In this document: positions 1 to 8,649 of the stretch, one piece after another
Numbering within the stretch: position 1 is the first letter of the stretch
How the letters are laid out: each line of letters starts with the position of its first letter
Origin: CBDFJH01 sp965198095
GTDB lineage: Bacteria; Latescibacterota; UBA2968; GCA-2709665
Direction of reading: 5' to 3'
Length of the DNA: 64,000 nucleotides
Assembly: GCA_965198095.1 (NCBI GenBank)
Contig: OZ240239.1
Span: 992,001-1,056,000 of the forward strand
Program-made: the position numbers and the translations under genes
The notes under the pieces: model-generated
Seen by the model: the letters and a program-made list of their open reading frames with translations, nothing else
Databases searched by the model: none
What the model was told of the DNA's origin: nothing

Positions 1-2370
1 CGCCCGGGCGTGCAGGTCTCGGACATCGGCCGCGATCTCTTCGAGCCCGATGCCCCCAACGTGGGAGACCGTTCCGGTAAAGCAACGATCGATCAGGTCC
101 TGATGAAGCCCGATCGATTCGAAAATCTGGGCGCCGTGATAGCTGGTAAGCGTGGAGATGCCCATTTTCGACATGATCTTGAGGATACCGGCCTCCAGCG
201 CCTTTCGGTAGTTTGCCAAAGCTCTCGGAAATACGATTCCGTCTTCCAGCTCTCCCGCCTCCACGAGCTCCCTGAGTGTCTCATACGCCAGATACGGGTT
301 GACGGCGCTCGCTCCGTAGCCAATCAAGGAGGCAAAGTGATGGACCTCCCGCGGCTCTCCGGACTCGACGATCAGGCTGGCCTGCATTCGCTTTCGTTCT
401 CTGATCAGGTGGTGATGTACGGCCCCCACCGCGAGGAGGATGGGAATCGGAGCGCGCGTCGGTCCAACACTCCGGTCGCTCAGGATCAACAGAGATCTGC
501 CCCTGTCGACAGCCTGAACCGCTTGGGCGCAAAGCCGGTCGAGCGCCCTTCGAAGCCCCTCGGCACCCTCTTGCGGATTGAAGAGCGCCGGTAACGTCGC
601 GGCGGAAAACTCCGGCACGATCATGCTTCGGAGATGATTCAACTCCGAGTCGAGCAGGATCGGGGACCGGAGACGAATGAGTCTGGCCTGTTTCTCGGTC
701 TCATCGAGCAAGTTTCCACGGAACCCGAGGAGCATGTCCAGGGACATCACCAGTGCTTCACGGAGCGGGTCGATCGGCGGATTCGTCACCTGTGCGAAGA
801 GCTGGGTGAAGTAGTTGAAGAGCGGCTTCGGTCTTTGAGAAAGAAAGGCGAGCGGCGTGTCGTCCCCCATCGATCCGACCGGTTCCTTCGCGTCGTTGGC
901 CATGGGTACGAGCACGTAGTTCATCTCGTCCGCGGTATAGCCGAATGCCGTTTGCCGCCGTTTGAGTTGCCCGTCTTCGACTGAAACCGCGGGCTCGGGC
1001 TCGACCGGACAGCGGCCTCTTTCGAAGCGAATCAGGTTCTCCCTGATCCACTGGCTGTAGGGCCTCCGACCGGCAATTTGAGCCTTGATCTCACGATTGC
1101 CCAAAAGGAGGCCCCGACGCGTGTCCACGGCGATCATCTGTCCGGGTCCCAGGCGACCCTTTTTGACGATTTTACGGTCGTCTACGTCCAGCAGCCCCAC
1201 CTCGGAACCCATGATGACGAGGCCGTCATCGGTCACCTTGTAGCGTGCGGGCCGAAGGCCGTTCCGGTCCAGCACGGCTCCGACAACGGATCCATCGCTG
1301 AAAGCCACGGCGGCAGGTCCGTCCCACGGCTCCATCAGACAATCGTGATACTCGTAAAAGGCTCTGATCTGCTCATCCATGTCCGGCATATTCTGGTAGG
1401 CCTCGGGCACGAGCATCATAATCACGTGCATGGGGTCCCGACCGGACAGCACCAGGGATTCGAACGTATTGTCCAGGCAAGCCGAATCGCTGGTTACGAG
1501 CGGATCGATCATCGGCGTCATCCGATTGATCCGCCGGCCCCACGTCCTCGACCTGAGGTCCGGCTCTCGCGCCCGGATCCAGTTCACGTTTCCCTTCAAA
1601 GTATTGATTTCGCCGTTGTGCGCGAGAAAACGGAACGGTTGCGCCAGAATCCAGTTCGGCATGGTATTCGTACTGTAACGCTGGTGAAAAATCGCCATCG
1701 CCGATTCGAAATCCGGGTTTTGAAGGTCTTTGTAGAACCGGGAGAGCTGCGGGGCGACCATCATCCCTTTGTAGATGATCGTCCGGTTGGAAAGGGAGCA
1801 GATGTAGCAGTCGCGTATCCCGTGCCGGTAGACGGACCGTTCAATCTGCTTCCGAACGAGGTAGAGCGCCCGTTCGAACTCGACTTCAGACATCCGATCC
1901 GGACGCCCGATGAGGACCTGCTGAATGTCCGGGAGCAACCCGGCGGCCGTATCGCCCAGGACGGAGACCTCTACCGGTACCTGACGCCACCCGAAGAAGT
2001 TCAGGTCATGATGATCCAGGGCTTCCTCAATCGTCACCCGGCACCGGTTGTTGGCCGCCGCATCCAGCCTTGGCAGAAAGATCATGCCCACGGCCAGGTC
2101 TTCCCTCTCGAAGGCGCGGCGGCCCAGCCGTTCGACTTCGCGCCGGAACAGCATGCGAGGGATCTGGGTCAGGATCCCCGCCCCATCCCCGGTCTTCGCG
2201 TCTGCATCCATGGCGCCCCGATGGGTGAGGTTGGCCACCGCCTGGACGGCCTTACGGACGATCTCGTGGCTTCGATGGCCCGTGATGTCGGCGACGAACC
2301 CGACGCCGCAGGCATCGTGTTCGAATTCGGCGCGGTAGAGCCCCGTTCCGCCGTTGCACCGGTTCTGCAT
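1..2370 (-). CDS. gltB: Glutamate synthase large subunit, N-terminal part (3' end outside window)
   Basis: The minus-strand frame is open from an ATG at 2370 to the window edge (790 codons, no stop), so the FMN/2-oxoglutarate half and C-terminal domain lie outside. The protein would make glutamate from glutamine and 2-oxoglutarate in the cytoplasm. The class II glutamine amidotransferase domain starts with the HDACGVGF motif; Cys21 would be the N-terminal nucleophile after propeptide removal. Further marks are NLTHRGAMDAD near residue 47, HQRYSTNT near 230 and LAHNGEINT near 249. The glutamate synthase central domain begins near residue 480. A ferredoxin gene lies 255 bp upstream, which fits a ferredoxin-dependent enzyme, but the distinction from an NADPH type needs the missing part or a gltD search. 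The long plus-strand frame opposite is a shadow. Confidence 0.96.
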   Translation of the reverse strand, partial: MQNRCNGGTGLYRAEFEHDACGVGFVADITGHRSHEIVRKAVQAVANLTHRGAMDADAKTGDGAGILTQIPRMLFRREVERLGRRAFEREDLAVGMIFLPRLDAAANNRCRVTIEEALDHHDLNFFGWRQVPVEVSVLGDTAAGLLPDIQQVLIGRPDRMSEVEFERALYLVRKQIERSVYRHGIRDCYICSLSNRTIIYKGMMVAPQLSRFYKDLQNPDFESAMAIFHQRYSTNTMPNWILAQPFRFLAHNGEINTLKGNVNWIRAREPDLRSRTWGRRINRMTPMIDPLVTSDSACLDNTFESLVLSGRDPMHVIMMLVPEAYQNMPDMDEQIRAFYEYHDCLMEPWDGPAAVAFSDGSVVGAVLDRNGLRPARYKVTDDGLVIMGSEVGLLDVDDRKIVKKGRLGPGQMIAVDTRRGLLLGNREIKAQIAGRRPYSQWIRENLIRFERGRCPVEPEPAVSVEDGQLKRRQTAFGYTADEMNYVLVPMANDAKEPVGSMGDDTPLAFLSQRPKPLFNYFTQLFAQVTNPPIDPLREALVMSLDMLLGFRGNLLDETEKQARLIRLRSPILLDSELNHLRSMIVPEFSAATLPALFNPQEGAEGLRRALDRLCAQAVQAVDRGRSLLILSDRSVGPTRAPIPILLAVGAVHHHLIRERKRMQASLIVESGEPREVHHFASLIGYGASAVNPYLAYETLRELVEAGELEDGIVFPRALANYRKALEAGILKIMSKMGISTLTSYHGAQIFESIGLHQDLIDRCFTGTVSHVGGIGLEEIAADVRDLHARA

Positions 2371-2555
2371 ACATCACCCTTTTGGTCTACGAGAGGTCGA
2401 TCTTGGCGAAAAACCAAGTCTTGTCCAGGGCAGGACCGTTACGTTCCACCTCCTGACACGCTGAGCAAAAGGCACGGTCGGAGGTTGCCCGCCTCTTTCC
2501 GGAAACCGTTCGGAGGACAATATAACACGCGGGCGGAGACAGCACAAACAAAGCG

Positions 2556-2588
2556 AAATGTCCGAACCGACAACCGGTCCGGACATTT
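2556..2588 (-). terminator. Hairpin downstream of ferredoxin gene
   Basis: Arms AAATGTCCG (2556-2564) and CGGACATTT (2580-2588) are perfect 9-bp complements, and the loop can pair further. On the minus strand it follows the ferredoxin stop by about 40 bp and is followed by a moderately T-rich stretch. It is a likely terminator or attenuator between the ferredoxin gene and gltB. Confidence 0.5.
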
Positions 2589-2625
2589 TCCCAACCTCTT
2601 CTCCGCTTAGGGAGCGAGCACAGCC

Positions 2626-2889
2626 CTATTCAAACGCCTTCGCGTTAATTTCGATGTAGTCTCTCCACTCTTCAGGCGTATCTTCTTCCTCAAAAATCGC
2701 CTCTACCGGGCACTCCGGCTCACACGCCCCACAGTCGATGCACTCTTCCGGGTGGATGTAGAGCATCTGTCTCTGCTCTTCCGGCGGCAGGTTGGTCGCG
2801 TCTGGCTCGTAGATACAGTCTACCGGACAGACCTCCACGCAGGCCCGGTCCATAACGTCGACGCACGGCTCGGCGATGATGTAGGCCAT
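2626..2889 (-). CDS. 7Fe ferredoxin (3Fe-4S / 4Fe-4S)
   Basis: This is an 87-residue soluble electron carrier. The first cluster motif is Cys9-x7-Cys17-x3-Cys21-Pro, with Asp where a fourth ligand could be, typical of a 3Fe-4S site. The second is a complete CxxCxxCxxxCP 4Fe-4S motif (IDCGACEPECP). The acidic C-terminus is typical of 7Fe ferredoxins of the Thermus/Mycobacterium type. It has its own promoter (2990-3017) and sits between a siroheme reductase cluster and gltB, two enzyme types that can take electrons from ferredoxin. That pairing is inference from position. Confidence 0.93.
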   Translation of the reverse strand: MAYIIAEPCVDVMDRACVEVCPVDCIYEPDATNLPPEEQRQMLYIHPEECIDCGACEPECPVEAIFEEEDTPEEWRDYIEINAKAFE

Positions 2890-2989
2890 TCCTGTTGTCC
2901 CCTTCAGTGGTATTCACAGATCCATCTTTTCTGTCGAGGAGGCGCCGAGAATCGGGATTGAAGGCCGCCTCCACACTTTAACCCTCGGA

Positions 2990-3017
2990 AATATAAAGCG
3001 TTCCTGTCATTTGTCAA
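2990..3017 (-). promoter_or_regulatory. Sigma70-type promoter for the ferredoxin gene
   Basis: On the minus strand there is TTGACA (3017-3012), a 16-bp spacer and TATATT (2995-2990). The -35 box overlaps the TGA stop of the upstream gene. The leader to the ATG at 2889 is about 95 nt. Confidence 0.65.
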
Positions 3018-3610
3018 GGATTAAAGGTCTTTGGATTTATCTGGATATTTTCCAGCAAGTTACTCGTTTTCCAATCCCCTTTTGCCCGGACCCGGAGGCT
3101 GAATCGTTGTTTGGCGTCCTCGTTCCATTCCAGGCCGTATTCCGCCCCGCCGAATAGAGACTGCAACACGGCCTCCAGACCCGGCCGAACGGCAGCGAGC
3201 GTCTCTTCGCTGTTCGGCGCCCTCAACCGATCATTCAGTATCAGCAGGATTCGGTCGCCCCGGAACCTCACGCGTCCCGCCACGATCGGGTCGGCTTCCA
3301 GACGACGGCATGCCTTGAGCGCCGCCGAGAAGACGGTGCGAAGCCGGTCACTCATCCCCCCTTCCAAACGGCCCTTGCGTTGGTAGAGCAGGCCGGGCAT
3401 TTCATCCGTGTTGTCGATGCAGTAGTTCGCGTCGTTTCCGACCAGAAGCGTCACGGGTCCGGCGTGAACGTGGCTGTAATCGGCCACGTCTACCAGAATC
3501 TCGTCCGACGTGTCGGAGATCCACGAATTGAAGGTCCTGAACCACGTGTCAGGTTCGAGCGCGCTTCCCTCGTCCATGTAAAACTTGACGTCTATTCTAT
3601 GTATGTCCAT
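3014..3610 (-). CDS. Conserved-looking protein of unknown function next to the sulfite reductase gene
   Basis: The protein has 198 residues from the ATG at 3610 (MDIHRIDVKFYM). A frame upstream is open but overlaps the preceding intergenic DNA and lacks a good start. It has no signal peptide, membrane segment or cysteine-cluster motif. It is a mixed alpha/beta soluble protein, with a segment near residues 45-60 (VDVADYSHVHAGPVTLLVG) that looks like a core strand-loop-strand. It lies 75 bp downstream of the siroheme reductase in the same direction and probably shares its transcript. A role in assembly or regulation of that enzyme is only a guess from position. I do not recognise the family. 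Confidence 0.8.
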   Translation of the reverse strand: MDIHRIDVKFYMDEGSALEPDTWFRTFNSWISDTSDEILVDVADYSHVHAGPVTLLVGNDANYCIDNTDEMPGLLYQRKGRLEGGMSDRLRTVFSAALKACRRLEADPIVAGRVRFRGDRILLILNDRLRAPNSEETLAAVRPGLEAVLQSLFGGAEYGLEWNEDAKQRFSLRVRAKGDWKTSNLLENIQINPKTFNP

Positions 3611-3685
3611 GTCATGGAACAGGGCCAGGGGGGCGACGGAAGCCCCTGGCCCCAACCTCATCTCCCGGCGTTTGATCGTCGGCTG

Positions 3686-5950
3686 CTAAGCCGTCACGAC
3701 ATTCATCTTTCCCTGGCAGCTGTAGGCGGCCTCGATGAAGAGCTGGGCCTCCTCGATCCGTTCACGAGCCAGGTCAGGCTTGCAGGATTGCTCATCGCCC
3801 CGGCGCTCTTGTTCGTGCGCCCGGAAGAGGTAGTTGGCGAACTTGTCTTTTGCGTATGGGTCAAAAAAGAGCGCCGTGTCGCAAAAACGCTTGCGGAACT
3901 CGTCCACGATGCGATCCGGCGCTTCGGGAACATCCAGGAACTGTGTCTTGACGAGCGCCTTTGCGGCGTGAAGCATGGCCGTGTAAGCCATCTTGGCCGC
4001 GGCCGCGTGCCTCCCTTCGTCCATAAGGATCTGGGACTCGAACGCCTCACGCTCGCTTCCGGTAAGCTCGAACTGCACGAGGGGAACCACCTCTCCGGCG
4101 CATTCACCCTTCGCCATATCCCCTGTCGTGAATTCTCGAGTGTCTCCCCAGTCCTGATAGAATGTCGGATCCACTTCGTGCTCGGGAACCTCCGCCAGAT
4201 CTTCGAGCAGTCCCTTCACCTGCTTCTTGCCGATCCGCTTTACGTAGTCCTGAAAACGTTCTCCGTTCGTCCGGCCTCGAACATACTGCTCGATGATGCG
4301 AGCCACCACGTCCGGAATCCGTTTCGACGGCACGGCCGCGACGGGGAGTCCGTAAGAGGCGGCGTTTTCACTCCACTGTCCGCCCAGGATGACCTGAAAG
4401 TGGGGAACGGTATAGCCGTTTTTCTTCCGGCTGATGCCGTAAAACCCCATGTCGGCAACGTGGTGCTGGCCGCACGAGTTGAAACATCCGCTGATCTTGA
4501 TCCGGAGGTTTTCCACAGCCGCATCCAGCTCCAGGCTCTTTTCGGCCAGGCGGGTGCGAAGCTCGGCCGCGAGGCCCCTGGAGGACGCGATTCCCAGCTT
4601 GCACGTGTCCGTGCCGGGGCAGGCCGTGACGTCCACGATCGTCCCGGCCCCCGGCTCGGCGAGCCCGGTCTCGCTCAGCGCGGCGTACAGGTCCGGCACG
4701 TCCGCCGCGCTGACCCACCTCAGCACGATATTCTGTTCCACGGTGGTCCGTACGGTGTCCCTCACGAACCGCCGCGAGATGTCCGCCAGGGAACGAAGCT
4801 GATTGGCCGTCACGTCGCCCAGAGGCAGCGTGACGGTCACGACGCGATAGCCCTCCTGACGCTGGGCATGGACGTTGGTCCGATACCACTCCTCGAACCC
4901 TTCGGCCCTGGCGCGGCCGTTCATGGGTTGAGCGATCTTCAGGGGCGTTTCGTCGTAAGCGTTCAGGTCGGTGAGAAAGGCCGTCCACTCCGGGTCCTCC
5001 ACGAGCTTCTCGCGCTCCTCGATCACGAGCTGGCGGAACGCATCGATGCCCAGCCTGGCGACCAGGAACTTGATACGCGCGCGTGCGCGGTTCCGCTTTT
5101 CACCCAGCCGCGCGAAAACACGTGAGATCGCTTGTGCGGTCGGAAGCAGCTCTTCCTCGGGAAGAAATTCGTCGAAGCGCTTGGCCTGGTGGGGTACGGC
5201 CCCAAGCCCGCCGCCCACGTAGAATTCGAACCCCCGCTTCTCCTCTCCGTCGACCACCCGCTTGACCGCAATCGCGCCCATATCGTGCATGCTGGTCAAG
5301 CCGCAGGCCTCGTGCTTGCAGCCCGAAAAAGCAATCTTGAATTTCCGTCCGAAATCCTGAACATCCGGATGGCCGAGAAGAAACCTGGAGCAGGCCGTGG
5401 CGTAGGGCGTGACGTCAAAGGCCTCATCCTTGCACACGCCGGAAAACGGACAGGCCGTCACGTTGCGCACCGAGTTGCCGCACGCCTCCCGAGTCGTGAT
5501 TCCGACGGCGGCCAGCCGGCGCATGATGTCGAGGGTGTCGTCGATATGCACGAAGTGAAGCTGAATGTCCTGGCGCGTGGTTACGTGGCAGATCGCATCC
5601 GAATACTCTTCCGAAAGATCGGCCATGACTTCCATCTGTTCCGGGTTGAGGCCGCCGAACGGGATCTTGATCCGCTGCATCCCGGGGGCGTCCCACATGG
5701 TGTCCGGGCCTTTCGTCAGATCACCGCTTGGATAGTTCAGCGCCTTTGTTCGGGCGCCATCAAAGCGCTTCCCGTTGTCATACCGCTGTCCGTAGACGCC
5801 CCGCCTGAGGCGAGTTTCGGCGAAGACCGTCTCGTTGACCTTGTCCTGCTTTCTCAGCTCGATCTGCGTCTCGAAAATGTCGACCTCCCGGCCGAGGTCT
5901 TCCGGAATCCGATCCGCCAGTTTTTCCTTCCAGGTCGTTGGGCCGCTCAT
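3686..5950 (-). CDS. Siroheme/4Fe-4S sulfite (or nitrite) reductase with C-terminal helical extension
   Basis: This 754-residue cytoplasmic enzyme performs six-electron reduction of sulfite to sulfide (or nitrite to ammonia), probably with ferredoxin as donor. Two ferredoxin-like plus catalytic repeats are visible: TTRQDIQLHFV near residue 123 and TTVEQNIVLRWV near 393. The cluster/siroheme motif of the second half is intact: CPGTDTC (Cx5C) and CFNSC (Cx3C). The first half also carries Cys pairs, ACPFSGVC and SGCKHEACG, which most family members have lost or altered. Residues ~600-754 form an extra mostly helical domain not needed in standard enzymes. Sulfite versus nitrite cannot be decided here. 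The promoter is at 6034-6061. The 581-residue plus-strand frame opposite is a shadow. Confidence 0.93.
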   Translation of the reverse strand: MSGPTTWKEKLADRIPEDLGREVDIFETQIELRKQDKVNETVFAETRLRRGVYGQRYDNGKRFDGARTKALNYPSGDLTKGPDTMWDAPGMQRIKIPFGGLNPEQMEVMADLSEEYSDAICHVTTRQDIQLHFVHIDDTLDIMRRLAAVGITTREACGNSVRNVTACPFSGVCKDEAFDVTPYATACSRFLLGHPDVQDFGRKFKIAFSGCKHEACGLTSMHDMGAIAVKRVVDGEEKRGFEFYVGGGLGAVPHQAKRFDEFLPEEELLPTAQAISRVFARLGEKRNRARARIKFLVARLGIDAFRQLVIEEREKLVEDPEWTAFLTDLNAYDETPLKIAQPMNGRARAEGFEEWYRTNVHAQRQEGYRVVTVTLPLGDVTANQLRSLADISRRFVRDTVRTTVEQNIVLRWVSAADVPDLYAALSETGLAEPGAGTIVDVTACPGTDTCKLGIASSRGLAAELRTRLAEKSLELDAAVENLRIKISGCFNSCGQHHVADMGFYGISRKKNGYTVPHFQVILGGQWSENAASYGLPVAAVPSKRIPDVVARIIEQYVRGRTNGERFQDYVKRIGKKQVKGLLEDLAEVPEHEVDPTFYQDWGDTREFTTGDMAKGECAGEVVPLVQFELTGSEREAFESQILMDEGRHAAAAKMAYTAMLHAAKALVKTQFLDVPEAPDRIVDEFRKRFCDTALFFDPYAKDKFANYLFRAHEQERRGDEQSCKPDLARERIEEAQLFIEAAYSCQGKMNVVTA

Positions 5951-6033
5951 GGCGAAACCGCTTTCTTATCGGGTGAACATCACGGTAAGATCTTATTGTT
6001 AAGTAACATGATCAACTTTATACTCATTACTCA

Positions 6034-6061
6034 AAGATAGCCAAAAAACAAGATCTGTCAA
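6034..6061 (-). promoter_or_regulatory. Sigma70-type promoter for the siroheme reductase
   Basis: On the minus strand there is TTGACA (6061-6056), a 16-bp spacer and TATCTT (6039-6034). The -35 box overlaps the stop codon of the Rieske gene. The ~85-nt leader to the ATG at 5950 is AT-rich. Confidence 0.6.
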
Positions 6062-6432
6062 GCCCCTCGTCTCAGTTCGACGACCACGCGATCTCCTTCG
6101 AGCCTGGCCGGATAGCAGCGGACCCGGGCACGGTCGGGGGCCGACAGGGCCCGACCGGTCTTCAGGTCGTACTCCCATCCGTGCCACGGACAGACCAGGA
6201 TCTCCCCGCGCCTTCCGTAAGGAACCGGGGATCCAGGCAGACAGGGGAGCGGGGTTCCGCCCACCCGCCCGTTCGAGAGTCGCGCGCCCTGGTGGGCGCA
6301 CCGGTCTCTCATCGCATAGAACGCCTCCCCCTTCCGAACGAGCACGAGGGTTCGATCGCCCACTTGCACGCTGTAAGCCCTGCCCGTCTCGAAGTCAGAG
6401 GCGGCCCCGATGTCGTGGACTTCAAAACGCAT
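6058..6432 (-). CDS. Rieske 2Fe-2S domain protein
   Basis: The protein has 124 residues from the ATG at 6432, which lies inside the end of the upstream amidohydrolase gene (11-bp overlap, so probable translational coupling). The Rieske ligands are Cys-Ala-His (DRCAHQGARL) near residue 44 and Cys-Pro-Trp-His (VCPWHGWEYDL) near residue 82, giving a CxH...CxxH set. An insertion of about 15 residues lies between the two ligand pairs. There is no membrane segment, so it resembles soluble ferredoxin-type Rieske components of oxygenases or nitrite reductases. Its electron partner is unknown; the overlap suggests joint work with the amidohydrolase. Confidence 0.9.
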   Translation of the reverse strand: MRFEVHDIGAASDFETGRAYSVQVGDRTLVLVRKGEAFYAMRDRCAHQGARLSNGRVGGTPLPCLPGSPVPYGRRGEILVCPWHGWEYDLKTGRALSAPDRARVRCYPARLEGDRVVVELRRGA

Positions 6433-7522
6433 AGAAGCGGGTGGCGTTTGTCGCCCTGATCGCCCGGGTGATATCGCGGGGCAGGTTCCGAGGAAGCGCC
6501 CGGTCGGGTGCATCGAAATCCCAGTGCGGGTAATCAGTTGCGAACAGCAGAAAATCCTCTCGACCGATCATGTCCAGAATCTGCACCAGATGCTGAGGAT
6601 TGGGCGGTTCTTCCATGGGTTGGGTCGTTGCCCGGAAATGGTCCAGGATATAATCGCTTGGCGGTCGGGTCAACCAGGGCACTTCGCTTCGAAGTCCTTT
6701 GTAGTTCTTGTCCAGCCGCCACATCAACGGCGGAAGCCAGGCGAATCCGCCCTCGATCAACGCAATCCGGGTCTTCGGAAACTTTTCCAGGACGCCCTCG
6801 CAGACCAGACTGATGACCTGAGACTGGAAGGCTTGGGACATTCCGGTGTGATCCTCGATGTAATAGGAAGGCCAACCGCAGGCCGTAATGGGGTGGCCGC
6901 CCCCGCCGAAATGAATACCGACGGCCAGATCCATTTCACTCGCGGCCTCGAAGATCGGAAGAAACTCTCGACGGCCGTAGGGGGCGTGTGAGCGCACCAG
7001 AAGAAGCACCTGGACAAAACGCCGGTCTCGACCCACGCGGCGGATCTCTTCCGCAGCGCTTTGCGGATCGCGCGCGTTCGGGACGATAGATGCGCGCCAG
7101 CGTACATCCGAGTCGAGCCAGACCCCGGCGGTCCAGTCGTTCACCGCCCGCATCAAGGCATTGGCGAAATCGAGGTTGTGGACGGCTGAAATGTAATAGA
7201 GCGGGTTCAGGATGGCATAGTCCATATGCCAGGCATCCAGGAGTTGGGCGCGGGCGAAATCCGGGTCGCTTCCGGGCATCTTGCCGTTCGGCGGCCACGC
7301 GTCCCGGCGCGCGGCGCCCTCAAACCCTTTCGGATACTGTTCCCGGTACGGACTTTTGAACCCGGACTGCTTTATGTAAGCCCGCCACCGCTCGGAAAGG
7401 AAAGGCGTCAAATCGTCGATCGAATCGGGATAGTTGTGCACGTCACAGTCGATCAACGATGGAGCTTTGGGATGAACGGAATCTGCTTGATCCGTCAATG
7501 CGGGAGCCAGGACTTCAGACAC
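6422..7522 (-). CDS. Amidohydrolase-2 family metal-dependent hydrolase/decarboxylase
   Basis: The protein has 366 residues with a GTG start at 7522 behind GGGAGG. It is a TIM-barrel enzyme of the ACMSD-like amidohydrolase family. The metal-binding DxH motif is at the N-terminus (IDCDVHNYPDS, residue ~25). A central His lies in the HFGGGGHP segment near residue 205, and a late Asp in LFATDYPHWDFD near residue 335. Members hydrolyse or decarboxylate cyclic or aromatic acids; the substrate cannot be read from sequence. It is followed with overlap by a Rieske protein, suggesting a small catabolic unit. Confidence 0.88.
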   Translation of the reverse strand: MSEVLAPALTDQADSVHPKAPSLIDCDVHNYPDSIDDLTPFLSERWRAYIKQSGFKSPYREQYPKGFEGAARRDAWPPNGKMPGSDPDFARAQLLDAWHMDYAILNPLYYISAVHNLDFANALMRAVNDWTAGVWLDSDVRWRASIVPNARDPQSAAEEIRRVGRDRRFVQVLLLVRSHAPYGRREFLPIFEAASEMDLAVGIHFGGGGHPITACGWPSYYIEDHTGMSQAFQSQVISLVCEGVLEKFPKTRIALIEGGFAWLPPLMWRLDKNYKGLRSEVPWLTRPPSDYILDHFRATTQPMEEPPNPQHLVQILDMIGREDFLLFATDYPHWDFDAPDRALPRNLPRDITRAIRATNATRFYAF

Positions 7523-7624
7523 GATGCCACCTCCCGGGAAAGACAGCGGGCAGCGTAACCTCGCAGACGACGAAATGCGCGGGCCATCGCACTCACGTCC
7601 GAGTGCTGGCCGGTCACGAAAGGA

Positions 7625-8611
7625 TCAGCCGCCGATCTGGTACATTTCGATCTTTGGAGCTTGACCTGCTTCAGGCGTCTCGATCGTACGAAGCTCGGAA
7701 TAACGGTCGTCTCGACTCTGCCAGACGGCCTCGATCGCGCCGAGGAGGTCGGCGTCGCTGGCGCCGGCCCTCACCGGTTCCCTCAAGCCGGTACCTTGGC
7801 CGGCAAACAGGCACGTATACAGCTTGCCGTCCGTCGTAAGTCTGGCCCGCGTGCAATCTCCACAAAATGGCCTCGTCACGGAAGCGATGACTCCGATCTC
7901 CCCGTGTCCGTCCAGATATCGGAAGCGGTTGGCGACCTCCCCCCTGTAGTTTGGCGCCACCGGTTCGAGCGGGTAAACGTCGCCGATTCGCTTCAGGACC
8001 TCTTCCGCCGAAACCACCTGGTCCATCTTCCATCCGTTGATGGTGCCCACGTCCATGAACTCGATGAATCGAACGATGTGACCACTCCCCCGAAAATACC
8101 GTGCAAGATCGACCAGCGTATGGTCGTTCACCCCCTTTTGGACGACCGTGTTGATCTTGAGCCGGCTGAACCCGGCCGCTTCCGCCGCACGGATGCCTTC
8201 CAGCACCTTTTCGACGCCGAACCTTCGACCGTTCAACGCTTTGAAGACGTCCTCGTCCAGAGAGTCGAGGCTCACGGTGATCCTTTCAAGCCCGGCCTCC
8301 TTAAGGGAACGCGCCACGTTCGGCAAGAGATAGCCGTTGGTCGTGAGGGTCAGGTCGGTCACTCCCTCGATCCGGGAGAGCTGCTCGACAAGCTTCTCCA
8401 GCTCCTGCCTCAACAGAGGCTCGCCGCCCGTGATCCTGATCTTCTCTACGCCGAGTCTGACGAACAGCTCCGCGAGCCGGGTAATCTCCTCGAACGTCAG
8501 GATCTCGGCCTTCCGAAGAAATTGGTAGCCTTCGCCAAAGATTTCAGCCGGCATGCAGTAGGTACAGCGAAAATTGCACCGGTCCGTCACGGAGATCCTC
8601 AGGTCCCTCAA
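7625..8611 (-). CDS. moaA: GTP 3',8-cyclase (molybdenum cofactor biosynthesis); true N-terminus probably upstream of an A8 run
   Basis: This radical SAM enzyme starts molybdopterin synthesis from GTP. The SAM-cluster motif CNFRCTYC is near residue 12 and the C-terminal second-cluster motif FCGDCTRARL...CLF is near residue 255. The nearest ordinary start is TTG at 8611, but homology clearly extends upstream (VYDTLDRPLRD, the usual MoaA lead-in). That frame is closed by a stop with only an ATT codon (8656) available. An ATG at 8684 would give a normal N-terminus if one A were missing from the A8 run at 8639-8646. An assembly error, slippage or a rare start are all possible. The C-terminus lacks the canonical final GG, ending QIGG. 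Confidence 0.93.
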   Translation of the reverse strand: MRDLRISVTDRCNFRCTYCMPAEIFGEGYQFLRKAEILTFEEITRLAELFVRLGVEKIRITGGEPLLRQELEKLVEQLSRIEGVTDLTLTTNGYLLPNVARSLKEAGLERITVSLDSLDEDVFKALNGRRFGVEKVLEGIRAAEAAGFSRLKINTVVQKGVNDHTLVDLARYFRGSGHIVRFIEFMDVGTINGWKMDQVVSAEEVLKRIGDVYPLEPVAPNYRGEVANRFRYLDGHGEIGVIASVTRPFCGDCTRARLTTDGKLYTCLFAGQGTGLREPVRAGASDADLLGAIEAVWQSRDDRYSELRTIETPEAGQAPKIEMYQIGG

Positions 8612-8649
8612 AGGCCGGTCGAGCGTGTCGTAGACCTGTTTTTTTTCGT

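Noticed and set aside
1078..2610. Long plus-strand frame (510 codons) opposite gltB
   Set aside because: The minus strand encodes clear glutamate synthase motifs; the plus product has no family character. It is a high-GC shadow.
3380..5125. Plus-strand frame of 581 codons opposite the siroheme reductase
   Set aside because: Shadow of a gene with intact cluster motifs on the minus strand.
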